Of a stretch of DNA of 11,265 bases, positions 1 through 6,594 are shown in pieces. The stretch spans positions 1 to 11,265 of the forward strand of contig CALFYQ010000463.1 of assembly GCA_937952085.1 (NCBI GenBank), given 5' to 3'. Each line of letters begins with the position of its first letter. Position 1 is the stretch's first letter. A model generated the notes under the pieces. That model searched no databases, was not told the DNA's origin, and saw nothing but the letters and a program-made list of their open reading frames with translations. Made by a program: the position numbers and the translations under genes. Source of the stretch: an uncultured Paracoccaceae bacterium. GTDB taxonomy: Bacteria; Pseudomonadota; Alphaproteobacteria; Rhodobacterales; Rhodobacteraceae.

Positions 1-348
1 CTCGGAATCGCTGCACCGCTGGCGATGCGCCGGCGCGGCGCGGAGGCGCGGCTGGTGATCGGCGACGTCGCGCCGCCCGAGATGGACGATGTATTCCTGC
101 GCAACCTCGCCTGTGGCCTCGCCGGGCTGGAGGCGATCAAGGCGGGCGGTTCGATCGAAACGATCGCCGTCGCCGAGGGGCTGTCCCGGTCCCGTGTCCT
201 GCAGATCGTCGATCTCGCCTTTCTCTCGCCGGCGCTCGTCAAGATGGTGGTGGCCGGCCGGAAGCCCGAGGGCCTGACGCTATCGCGGCTCGGAAGCGCC
301 GGCGTCGTAGCCGATTGGCGGCTTCAGGCAGAAATCGCCCGCGCCTGA
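1..348 (+). CDS. Serine recombinase family protein, C-terminal end (5' truncated by window)
   Basis: The frame is open from base 1 to a TGA at 346-348, giving 115 codons, and the protein clearly starts outside the window. The visible part matches the distal region of alphaproteobacterial recombinase family (resolvase-type) proteins. A basic RRRGAEARLVI strand is followed by a helical segment, then a helix-turn-helix-like stretch (IAVAEGLSRSRVLQIVDLAFLSP), then the AGRKPEGLTLSRL segment and an ADWRLQ tail. In this family the tail binds DNA; the catalytic serine domain is N-terminal and is not seen here. Such genes usually belong to prophages or integrated elements, and a tRNA gene lies only 186 bp away. 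An isolated fragment of a decayed element is possible. The family call rests on pattern recognition of the C-terminus alone. Confidence 0.68.
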   Translation, partial: LGIAAPLAMRRRGAEARLVIGDVAPPEMDDVFLRNLACGLAGLEAIKAGGSIETIAVAEGLSRSRVLQIVDLAFLSPALVKMVVAGRKPEGLTLSRLGSAGVVADWRLQAEIARA

Positions 349-410
349 CCATCGCCCGGCGCATCGCAAAACCCGAATCTGTCAGTCCCAAAATGCCGAG
401 TGGAGACCGC

Positions 411-425
411 GGCGGATATTCCGCC
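411..425. terminator. Small hairpin after the recombinase gene
   Basis: GGCGGA and TCCGCC form a perfect 6-bp stem with a TAT loop, 62 nt after the recombinase stop. No T-run follows, so termination is only a possibility. The rest of the 349-534 gap shows nothing else except a short CTCC-GCGA-GGAG hairpin at 496-507, on the downstream side of the tRNA. Confidence 0.25.
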
Positions 426-534
426 CTTCACCGGCCCGAACGGCGTCTCCGCGCTGGCGGACGACGGGCAAAAGCCCCGGAAGTCGCGGGGAATTCTCCG
501 CGAGGAGGGAAAGTCTCGGCGAGGATGGCGTGGC

Positions 535-608
535 TGGCTGGGGAACCTGGATTCGAACCAGGACTGACGGAGTCAGAGTCCGCTGTTCTACCGTTAAACT
601 ATTCCCCA
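535..608 (-). tRNA. tRNA-Gln (CUG anticodon), CCA encoded
   Basis: Read on the minus strand, the sequence folds into a full cloverleaf of 74 nt. The acceptor arms TGGGGAA and TTCCCCA pair over 7 bp, followed by discriminator G and a genomic CCA at 535-537. The D stem is GTTT/GAAC and the anticodon stem is GCGGA/TCCGT. The loop CTCTGAC has anticodon CTG at positions 34-36. The T arm is CCTGG-TTCGAAT-CCAGG. The anticodon reads CAG glutamine codons, and the acceptor starting with T (U1-A72) is typical of bacterial tRNA-Gln. It lies directly downstream of the sulfotransferase on the same strand but has its own promoter-like sequence. Confidence 0.96.
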
Positions 609-620
609 ACGCCGGGCGCC

Positions 621-649
621 GACTTAGACGGGGCGGGGCGGGGCGTCAA
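621..649 (-). promoter_or_regulatory. Promoter for tRNA-Gln
   Basis: On the minus strand, TTGACG (644-649) and TAAGTC (621-626) are separated by exactly 17 bp. The -10 box ends 12 nt before the mature tRNA 5' end, fitting a short leader. The -35 box overlaps the TGA of the sulfotransferase gene. The spacer consists of three CCCCG-type repeats, read as GGGGC on the plus strand. Confidence 0.55.
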
Positions 650-1563
650 GAGCGTCCGGCGGGTTCCGTCGGCGCCGGGTCGGCCCAGGATGCGGGAACC
701 TTGCGGCCGAACCAGCGGCGGGCGAATTCGTAGGTGGGCGCGAGGCGGGCCTCCGCCTCGGCCAACCGCGGCTCGGCGGCCGGCGCGCCGCGCGTCACGT
801 TGCGCGGCCGGACCTCCTGGGCGCGCAGGCGCACGCCGAGCCGCGCGGCGAGGCGGCGAAGCGCCTTCGGCCTCGTCCAGAGCGTCTCGTGGAAGGCGAC
901 CGTCACCTCCTCCCGCGGGAAGACGGACCAGAGCGCGGCGAGGGTCGTCTCGTAGCGGCTGCGAAGCATCGCGCCCTCGTCTTCGAGCGCGGCCCGGAGC
1001 GCGGCCCCGGGCTGCAGCCCGTGCGCCTCGGCCAGCGCCCGGGCGTAGGAGAAGAGGCGCTGCGCCGGGTCGCGCATCAGGAAGACCGGGCGAACCCTGA
1101 GCCCGGCCGCGTCGTAGAACTCCCGCGCCACCAGCCAGTCCTCGCCGCGGAGCAGCGCATAGTCTGGCGAGACGTCGAGGAAGACGCGGGCCTCGGGCGC
1201 GACGCGGGCGAAATGTTCGAGCATCGCCTCGGGCCGCCGCAGCGCCTCCGCCCGCGCCGCATGGGCTTCGCGCACCGCGGGCCGTTTCGCCGCGCGCGCG
1301 GCCTGCGCCATGATCCGGCCGACATCCTCCGTCTCCGCCGGCCTCAGCCAGCGGTCGAGCACGTGCCATTCCTTCAGCCCGCCATCGGAGACGCCCTTCG
1401 CCCGTCGCAGCGCGGCGTGGAGCGTCGTCGTGCCGGCCTTCTGCGCGCCGAGCACGACGATGATCTCCCGCCCCTCCAGCGCCGCCCTAAGGCCGGGCGC
1501 GAAGCGGAACGGCCCGCGCGGGGCCGCGGCGACGCGGCGGCGGAGAAAGGGCAGGGGGATCAG
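646..1563 (-). CDS. Sulfotransferase family protein (PAPS-dependent), probable CUG start
   Basis: This is a P-loop-like sulfotransferase, expected to move sulfate from PAPS to a hydroxyl or amine of a carbohydrate or lipid; the acceptor cannot be told. Residues are numbered from the GTG at 1453-1455. The 5'-phosphosulfate loop LGAQKAGTTTL is at 2-12, a KEW segment at 28-30, DVSPDYA at 94-100, and the 3'-phosphate motif RDPAQRLFSYAR at 128-139. The GTG is the first conventional start but would cut the first beta strand (REIIVV), which is encoded just upstream in the same frame. That frame contains no ATG, GTG or TTG back into ribE. A CTG at 1561-1563 overlaps the ribE stop as CTGA and has AAGGA 6 nt upstream, so I place the start there, giving 305 aa. 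Coupling to ribE is inferred. The family call is firm; the start is less so. Confidence 0.83.
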   Translation of the reverse strand: MIPLPFLRRRVAAAPRGPFRFAPGLRAALEGREIIVVLGAQKAGTTTLHAALRRAKGVSDGGLKEWHVLDRWLRPAETEDVGRIMAQAARAAKRPAVREAHAARAEALRRPEAMLEHFARVAPEARVFLDVSPDYALLRGEDWLVAREFYDAAGLRVRPVFLMRDPAQRLFSYARALAEAHGLQPGAALRAALEDEGAMLRSRYETTLAALWSVFPREEVTVAFHETLWTRPKALRRLAARLGVRLRAQEVRPRNVTRGAPAAEPRLAEAEARLAPTYEFARRWFGRKVPASWADPAPTEPAGRS

Positions 1564-2162
1564 GCGGCGTCCTTCAGCCGGGCGACGTAGCGCGCCAGCA
1601 CGTCGATCTCGAGATTGACCCGGTCGCCCGGCGAAAGCCGGTCGAAGGTCGTCATCGCGCGGGTGTGGGGTATGAGGTTCACGCCGAATTCGGCGCCGGA
1701 CACCTCGTTCACCGTGAGTGAGGCGCCGTCCATCGCCACCGAGCCCTTCGGCGCGATGAAACGGGCGAGCCCCTCCGGCGCGCGGATCGTGACGCGAAGG
1801 CTCTCGCCCTCGGTCCGCGTCGCCGCCACCTCGCCGACCCCGTCAACATGGCCAGTGACGATGTGCCCGCCAAGTTCGTCGCCCACCTTCAGCGCGCGTT
1901 CGAGGTTGAGCCGCGCGCCCGCGCCCTTGCCGCCGAGCGTGGTCTTGTCCAGCGTCTCCTGGCTCACATCGGCGGCGAACCAGCCGCCCCGCTCATGCGG
2001 GCCGCGGTCAGTGACGGTAAGGCAGACGCCCGAACAGGCGACCGAGGCGCCGATGGCGAGGCTCGCCGGCGCGTAATCCGCGGCGATCCGAAGGCGAAGC
2101 CCGCCCGGCCGCGGCGCTGCTTCGAGGATTTCGCCGATCGAGGTGATGATGCCTGTGAACAT
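1560..2162 (-). CDS. ribE: Riboflavin synthase, alpha subunit
   Basis: This enzyme converts two molecules of 6,7-dimethyl-8-ribityllumazine to riboflavin plus a pyrimidinedione, the last step of cytosolic riboflavin synthesis. The 200-aa length is normal for the family. It shows the two lumazine-binding barrels. The first begins with MFTGIITSIGEI at residues 1-12 and contains CSGVCLT at 43-49. The second begins GHIVTGHVDGVGEV at 99-112 and contains DGASLTV at 145-151. The ATG at 2160-2162 is chosen because the family starts at MFTGI and AAGGGAGG lies 5-7 nt upstream; the frame stays open further but with no homology. It is not next to ribD, ribBA or ribH here. Its stop overlaps the probable start of the sulfotransferase. 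No FMN riboswitch fits in the short leader. The gene is called ribE, or ribC in some species. Confidence 0.95.
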   Translation of the reverse strand: MFTGIITSIGEILEAAPRPGGLRLRIAADYAPASLAIGASVACSGVCLTVTDRGPHERGGWFAADVSQETLDKTTLGGKGAGARLNLERALKVGDELGGHIVTGHVDGVGEVAATRTEGESLRVTIRAPEGLARFIAPKGSVAMDGASLTVNEVSGAEFGVNLIPHTRAMTTFDRLSPGDRVNLEIDVLARYVARLKDAA

Positions 2163-2186
2163 GTCGGCCTCCCTTGGCCCCGCCGA

Positions 2187-2215
2187 GGCATAGCGGCAGG
2201 GCGCGGCGCCCTCAA
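2187..2215 (-). promoter_or_regulatory. ribE promoter with operator-like dyad in the spacer
   Basis: On the minus strand, TTGAGG (2210-2215) and TATGCC (2187-2192) are separated by 17 bp. Transcription would start near 2180 and give a leader of about 18 nt carrying AAGGGAGG. The spacer and the edge of the -35 box hold a perfect dyad at 2198-2212: AGGGCG, centre CGG, CGCCCT. It could bind a dimeric regulator, which is inference. Confidence 0.45.
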
Positions 2216-2307
2216 GCGGCGCCGGCGCGGAATCGGCTTCCGGCGCGACGCGATCCCGCCTAGCCTCACGCTCAACCGGCGGGAGAGCCGGAGGCAAGGA
2301 GGAAGAG

Positions 2308-3549
2308 ATGAAACACTGGATCGGGCTGGCCGCGGCCGGCCTCATCGCGCAGGGCGCATGGGCCGGCGAGATGGAGCGGGCGGACCCCGCCGCCCTCGGC
2401 TTCGACAAGGCGCGCCTCGAAGCCATCGACGCGATGCTCGCAAAGCGGATCGAGAAGGGGGACTTTCCCGGCGCGGTCCTCCTCGTCGCGCGCGACGGCG
2501 AGATCGCCCATCTCTCCGCCCAGGGCGCGATGCGCCCGGGCGGCGGGGCGATGACGGAGGATTCGATCTTCCGCATCTACTCGATGACGAAGCCGATCAC
2601 TTCCGTCGCGGCGATGATGCTGGTGGAGGAGGGCAAGCTCGACCTCACCTGGCCGATCAGCGTCTATCTCCCCGAATACATGGAGATGAAGGTGCTGACC
2701 GAGGCCGGCGAGGAGCCGGCGAAGCGGCCGATCACGGTGCAGGACCTGATGCTCCACACCGCCGGCCTCACCTACGGCTTCTTCGGCGCCGGCAAGGCGC
2801 GGGAGATGCTGAACGCTGCGAATGTCGAGAACGGCGGCTTCAACAACCGCGAGGTGGCGAAGATCATCGCCGGCCTGCCGCTCGAACATCAGCCCGGCGA
2901 GGTCTGGGAATACAGCCGCGCCACCGACGTGCTCGGCGCGGTGATCGAGGTGGCGTCCGGCATGCCGCTCGGCGAATTCATGAAGGCGCGGATCTTCGGC
3001 CCGCTCGACATGAAGGACACTGGCTTCTGGGCGGCCGATCCGGCGCAGCAGGCCCGGCTCGCCGAGGCGAAGGCGGACGACATGAAGATCGGCCCGCTCG
3101 ACATGTTCGACCCGACGCAGCCCCGCGTCTTCGAATCCGGCGGCGGCGGCCTCGTCTCCACGGCGCGGGACTACGCCCGCTTCGCGCAGATGCTGATGAA
3201 CGGCGGCGAGCTTGACGGCGTGCGCCTCCTCTCCCCCGCCACCGTCGCCTACATGACGGCGGACCATCTCGCCCCGCGCGGCATCAAGCCGGGCAAATAC
3301 TACCTGCCCGGCCCCGGCTACGGCTTCGGCCTCGGCTTCGGGGTGCGGACGGCGCCGGGCGCGCCGATCATGGGCAGCGTCGGCGAATACGGCTGGGGCG
3401 GCGCCGCCGGCACCTATTACTGGGCCGATCCGGCGGAGGAGTTGTTCGTCGTCTACATGATGCAATCCCCCGCCTCCCGCGTGCCGCTTCGCACGGCGCT
3501 CCGCAACATGGTCTATGGCGCGCTGACCGGCGCGCAGGCGGCCGAGTGA
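2308..3549 (+). CDS. Secreted serine hydrolase, class C beta-lactamase/EstB family
   Basis: This 413-aa protein has an N-terminal signal peptide: MKHW, a hydrophobic GLAAAGLIA stretch, and likely cleavage after AWA at residue 19. It is therefore probably periplasmic. The Ser-x-x-Lys nucleophile motif is SMTK at 92-95 and the Tyr motif is YSR at 202-204, followed by ATDVLGAVIE. Near the end GWGGAAGTYYW replaces the lactamase KTG box. That combination is usual for EstB-like esterases and other non-lactamase members of PF00144, so ester or peptide-like substrates are more likely than beta-lactams; the true substrate is unknown. The ATG is supported by AAGGAGG at 2296-2302, 5 nt away. A 5-bp hairpin (2276-2291) precedes it, and a weak promoter TTCCGG-N17-TAGCCT lies at 2238-2266. 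It diverges from ribE and overlaps the start of a capsule pseudogene (GTGA). Confidence 0.9.
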   Translation: MKHWIGLAAAGLIAQGAWAGEMERADPAALGFDKARLEAIDAMLAKRIEKGDFPGAVLLVARDGEIAHLSAQGAMRPGGGAMTEDSIFRIYSMTKPITSVAAMMLVEEGKLDLTWPISVYLPEYMEMKVLTEAGEEPAKRPITVQDLMLHTAGLTYGFFGAGKAREMLNAANVENGGFNNREVAKIIAGLPLEHQPGEVWEYSRATDVLGAVIEVASGMPLGEFMKARIFGPLDMKDTGFWAADPAQQARLAEAKADDMKIGPLDMFDPTQPRVFESGGGGLVSTARDYARFAQMLMNGGELDGVRLLSPATVAYMTADHLAPRGIKPGKYYLPGPGYGFGLGFGVRTAPGAPIMGSVGEYGWGGAAGTYYWADPAEELFVVYMMQSPASRVPLRTALRNMVYGALTGAQAAE

Positions 3550-4135
3550 GCAAAGGCGGGCGCGGCGGAGAGGGCGGGCGGTTCCTGTTCGCGCAGGGGC
3601 CGCACAGGCCGTTCTTCGGCGCGCCCGCCCGCGCACTCCGGGCGGAGGGCGCCGAGGTTCTCCGCGCCGGTCTTTGCCGGGCCGACGACCGGGAATGGGG
3701 AAGGGCAGGGCCCTATCGGCCTTTCCCCGGCCCGGAGACGGCCCGGCCCGGATGGCGCGCCGCGCTCGTCGCCGATCTCGTCCCGTCCGGCGATGCGCGG
3801 CCGGCGCGGCGCGCCGTTCCATCGGGTGCGGAGCGCCGTCACCGCCAACTCCACCGCCGCGCAGCGGGCGTTCTGCTTGGGCCTCACGGTCTTCGCGGGC
3901 CTCCCGGTCTGCGCCCAGGTCGGACTTCGTCGCTTCGGGCGATCTCGCCGGGTTCTTCGCCGCGGCGCGGCCGCTAGAAGCCGCGCGCCATCGCGGCCAT
4001 TTGCGCTTTCGCCTCGCCAGTTTGCAGCTTCGCGGCTCGTTCTGCGCCGCCGGCGGCCGGCGCGCGCATCGCCAGTCGCCGCCACGGAGCCTCTTTCAAC
4101 CTGATGGGCGGAGGTCGGTCGCGCGCGCTACGTGA
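3546..4135 (+). pseudogene. Relic of a KpsS-like capsule polysaccharide biosynthesis gene
   Basis: Three pieces of the KpsS/LipB capsule family (PF05159) occur in order but in three frames. From the GTG at 3546, frame one gives GRFLFAQGPHRPFFGAPARA, then an ALRAEGAEVLRAG strand, PYRPFP, and GDARPARRA near 3802-3825. The next frame gives AVTANSTAAQRAFCLGLTVF and GLPVCAQVGL at 3835-3927, which lines up with the family's T-x-NST...AL..G.PV..LG..VY...GL block. The third frame from about 3938 gives GDLAGFFAAARP and RFRLASLQLRGSFC, matching the C-terminal LDAFW...QL.GSFY part. The central region between GDxRPxxRA and the NST motif, normally well over 100 residues, is missing. At least one large deletion and two frame changes have therefore occurred, and the product cannot work. 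Intact relatives are beta-Kdo transferase-like enzymes that build the capsule linker. It overlaps the hydrolase stop as GTGA, suggesting a former operon. Confidence 0.68.
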
Positions 4136-4177
4136 AATAGGGAGAGCGCCTCCCATCGCCGAGAGTGGCCCGCGCCG

Positions 4178-4199
4178 CGCCCGCCTCTTCTCGCGGGCG
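4178..4199 (+). terminator. GC hairpin downstream of the capsule relic
   Basis: CGCCCGC (4178-4184) and GCGGGCG (4193-4199) form a perfect 7-bp stem around CTCTTCTC. It lies about 40 nt after the last stop of the relic and well before the P450 gene. No T-run follows. The remainder of 4136-4362 shows nothing recognisable. Confidence 0.3.
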
Positions 4200-4362
4200 G
4201 GCGCCCCCGGCCGTCGCGAGCGGCTGACGTCGAGGTCGGGGCGACGCCAGGAAGCGCCCATGCCGGCGCGGTCGGCGCCCGTCGAGGACGGTGATCGGCC
4301 CCTTTGCGCTCCCTCCGCCATGCGGCTTTCGCCGAGGGCCCGGCGCTCCTATCTTTCCCCTC

Positions 4363-5733
4363 ATGGACGGCGCCCGCCCCAACGCCCGCATCGAACCGCC
4401 GAAGGTCCCGCTCGCGACCCGGCCCCTCGGCATTCTCGAAACCGTGCGCCGCGCGAGGCGGAACGTGCTGGAGATCATCCCCGGCCTCGCCCTCCGGCAG
4501 CCCATGCTCTCCGGCGCGACGGTGGCGCGCTGGCACATGGTGATGGACCCTGACGCGCTCGAGCGCATCCTGAAGGACCGGGTGGAGGATTACCCGAAAT
4601 CCCCGGTGACCAAGCGGCTCCTCCGCCCCGCGATCGGCGAGAGCCTCTTCATCGCCGAAGGCGCGCACTGGCGCTGGCAGCGCCGCGCCGCCGCGCCGGT
4701 CTTCGCCTGGAGGCATCTCGTCGCCCTCGCCCCGGTGATGACCGAGGCCGCCGCCCGCTCCGCTGAGCGGATCGGCGCGGAGATGGCGGCGAAGGGCGGG
4801 ATCGACGCCTATCCGCAGATGGTCTCCGCCACCTTCGACGTGATCTGCGACGTCGCCCTCTCGGGGCGCGAGGCGCTCGACCGAGGCGCCGTCGCGCGCG
4901 CCATCGACGAATACATGGAGACGGTGGCGAAGACCTCGCTGCTCGACGTGCTGGCGGTGCCGACCTGGGTGCCGCGGCCCGGCACGCTCTTCCGCCGCCG
5001 CTCTTCCGATCTCCGACCGATGATGGAGCGGGTGATCGAGGCCCGCCGCAAGGAGGCGCCGCGGGAGGACCTGCTCGGCCTCATGGCCGAGGCGGAGGAC
5101 CCGGAAACCGGCCGGCGAATGACCGCCGCCGAGCTGCGCGACAACATGCTCGCCTTCATCGTCGCCGGGCACGAGACGACGGCGCTGGCGCTGGCCTGGG
5201 CGCTCTACCTCCTCGCGCTCGATCCCGAGGCGCAGGAAAGGGCGCGTGAGGAGGCAAGCGCGGTCTGCGGCGAGGGGCCGGCCGAGGCGGCGCATCTCGA
5301 CAGGCTGGTCTATACCGGCCAAGTGCTGGAAGAGGCGATGCGCCTCTATCCGCCCGCCGCCTTCCTCGCCCGCATCGCGCTGGCGGAGGACCGGCTCTGC
5401 GGCCGCCCGATCATGAAGGGCGATATCCTGATGCTGCCGATCTACGCCCTCCACCGGCACCGGATGCTCTGGGACGACCCCGACGCGTTCGACCCCGACC
5501 GCTTCGCGCCCGAAGCCGCGAAGCGCCGGCATCGCTACCAGTATCTTCCGTTCGGGGCGGGGCCGCGCATCTGCATCGGCATGGGCTTCGCGCTGATGGA
5601 GGCGAAGCTGATCCTGGCGACGCTCCTCGCGCGCTGGAGGTTCGCGCCGGCCGGGCCCGCGCCGGAGCCCGCGATGAGCCTGACGCTCCGCCCGAAGGGC
5701 GGCGTACGGCTCAAGGTCTCGGATGCGGCCTGA
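4363..5733 (+). CDS. Cytochrome P450
   Basis: This 456-aa heme monooxygenase is soluble, with no membrane anchor. From the ATG at 4363 the C-helix is HWRWQRR (W103, R107). The I-helix oxygen-binding motif is AGHETT at 268-273, the K-helix ExxR is EAMR at 324-327, and a PERF-like segment DPDRF follows. The heme loop FGAGPRICIGMGFA carries the ligand Cys404. All core residues are intact, so it should be active with an electron-transfer partner, none of which is encoded here. The substrate is unknown; AGHETT and the layout recall fatty-acid- or terpenoid-oxidising bacterial P450s. The frame is also open from a GTG at 4291 (24 more residues) with a GAGG just upstream, but those residues do not look P450-like. 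The ATG has no Shine-Dalgarno sequence, and a TATCTT box ends 7 nt before it, so a leaderless message is possible. Confidence 0.94.
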   Translation: MDGARPNARIEPPKVPLATRPLGILETVRRARRNVLEIIPGLALRQPMLSGATVARWHMVMDPDALERILKDRVEDYPKSPVTKRLLRPAIGESLFIAEGAHWRWQRRAAAPVFAWRHLVALAPVMTEAAARSAERIGAEMAAKGGIDAYPQMVSATFDVICDVALSGREALDRGAVARAIDEYMETVAKTSLLDVLAVPTWVPRPGTLFRRRSSDLRPMMERVIEARRKEAPREDLLGLMAEAEDPETGRRMTAAELRDNMLAFIVAGHETTALALAWALYLLALDPEAQERAREEASAVCGEGPAEAAHLDRLVYTGQVLEEAMRLYPPAAFLARIALAEDRLCGRPIMKGDILMLPIYALHRHRMLWDDPDAFDPDRFAPEAAKRRHRYQYLPFGAGPRICIGMGFALMEAKLILATLLARWRFAPAGPAPEPAMSLTLRPKGGVRLKVSDAA

Positions 5734-5786
5734 TCTGGCGGCCGCATCCCTCGCTCGCCATGTCTGCGACAGGCGCCCGGGCAAGA

Positions 5787-5811
5787 CCGGCGCTCCCTTC
5801 TGAAGCGCCGG
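5787..5811. terminator. Bidirectional hairpin between convergent genes
   Basis: CCGGCGCT (5787-5794) and AGCGCCGG (5804-5811) form a perfect 8-bp stem with a 9-nt loop. It sits midway between the P450 stop and the stop of the opposing surface-protein gene, where a shared terminator is expected. There is no clear T-run on either side. Confidence 0.5.
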
Positions 5812-5829
5812 CGTGTCCGTGCATCTCCG

Positions 5830-6480
5830 TCAGGCCGCGCGGGACCGCCGGAGGCTCACCAGCCCGGTCAGGGCGAGAGCGCCCGCGAGGAGCGCGGCGC
5901 CGCCCGGAAGCGGGATCGTCGAGAACGGCGTGAACTCGTAGGTGATCGAGAACATCAGACCGGCATCCGTCGCCTGGCTGATCGTGATGTCGCCGCCGAA
6001 GCCGGCCCCGCCGAAGGACGTGGTCGTCAGGAAGCTCAGATCGACAGTGCCCGGGCCGAAGAACGCCGAAGTGGGCGCCTCGGAGCCGGAGATCGTCGTG
6101 CTCGCCGTGACCGGGAAGAGCGCGCTGGCGCCGACGCCCAGCGACACGAGACCGGTCGTCCCGAAGACGTTGAAGTCCGGAGAAGCGCCGAGCGACAGCA
6201 ACGCGGAGTCAACGTCGAAGTCCACGCTCGTGAAGGCCGAGCCGGAGATCGGGCTGGCGCCGGTGTTGGTGACGCCGAGAATGCTCGCGATGGCGCCGGT
6301 GATTTCCCAGGTGACGCCGGTCAGCGTGCCGAGCGACGAGTCGAACTTGCTGGCCGACAGAACGCCGCTGATTTCGACATCAGAGAGCGCGAGGGAATCT
6401 GAGAAGGAGACGGTAGCGGCATTGGCGGAATGAGCAAGCAAAGCTCCGCCAAGCACGAGACCCAGGAGACGGGTACGCAT
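5830..6480 (-). CDS. Choice-of-anchor E domain protein with PLPG-CTERM sorting tail (copy 1)
   Basis: This 216-aa exported protein has a signal peptide at residues 1-21 (hydrophobic LLGLVLGGALLA, cleavage after ANA). A beta-rich body begins ATVSFSDSLALSDVEISG and contains SKFDSSLGTLTGVTWEITG, the hallmark stretch of choice-of-anchor E domains. The tail has IPLPG at 189-193, a hydrophobic segment at about 194-210 and RR at 211-212. Such VPLPA/PEP-CTERM-type tails are recognised by exosortases, which cut and deliver the protein to the cell surface; the domain's function is unknown. No exosortase gene is in the window. The body is rich in Ser, Thr, Gly and Phe and almost free of Cys, Trp and His. 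The ATG at 6480 is set by GAGG 7-8 nt upstream and by comparison with copy 2, in which an upstream ATG is in frame but here is out of frame. Ungapped identity with copy 2 is about 80% (174 of 216 by hand). Confidence 0.82.
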   Translation of the reverse strand: MRTRLLGLVLGGALLAHSANAATVSFSDSLALSDVEISGVLSASKFDSSLGTLTGVTWEITGAIASILGVTNTGASPISGSAFTSVDFDVDSALLSLGASPDFNVFGTTGLVSLGVGASALFPVTASTTISGSEAPTSAFFGPGTVDLSFLTTTSFGGAGFGGDITISQATDAGLMFSITYEFTPFSTIPLPGGAALLAGALALTGLVSLRRSRAA

Positions 6481-6565
6481 GATAACCTCAATTTCGCCAT
6501 GGTTGATACGCCCCAGCTTTTTTCACGCAGATCACACAACGGTCTCATCCCTGACCGTTAACGAG

Positions 6566-6594
6566 ACGTTACCAGAGAATTGCTGCGCTGCGAA
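6566..6594 (-). promoter_or_regulatory. Putative promoter of copy 1 with adjoining CtrA-like site
   Basis: On the minus strand, TTCGCA (6589-6594) and TAACGT (6566-6571) are separated by 17 bp, giving a leader of about 79 nt. The same arrangement occurs at copy 2. On the plus strand, TTAA-N7-TTAC at 6558-6572 overlaps the -10 box and resembles the CtrA consensus TTAA-N7-TTAA with one mismatch. Both calls rest on motif likeness only. Confidence 0.35.

Noticed and set aside
382..609. Short minus-strand frame across the tRNA
   Set aside because: It runs through the tRNA-Gln cloverleaf, which explains the sequence fully.
629..643. G-quadruplex in GGGGCGGGGCGGGG
   Set aside because: There are only three runs of four G, so a standard four-tract quadruplex cannot form without splitting runs; it is better explained as the promoter spacer.
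2163..2307. FMN riboswitch upstream of ribE
   Set aside because: I looked for the conserved AGGGGC/GGGUGAAAUUCCC-type core and did not find it; the leader after the predicted promoter is far too short.
2163..2576. N-terminal extension of the ribE frame
   Set aside because: The frame is open upstream, but it runs through the promoter and antisense to the hydrolase. The family start MFTGI with a ribosome site is at 2162.
2272..3822. Long minus-strand open frame (516 codons) opposite the serine hydrolase
   Set aside because: It is an antisense shadow of a high-GC gene: Arg/Ala/His-rich, with no family motif, while the plus strand has signal peptide, SMTK and a ribosome site.
4096..5784. Minus-strand open frame of 562 codons opposite the P450
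   Set aside because: It is also a shadow, rich in Arg, Gly and His with no recognisable domain; the P450 motifs on the plus strand are unambiguous.
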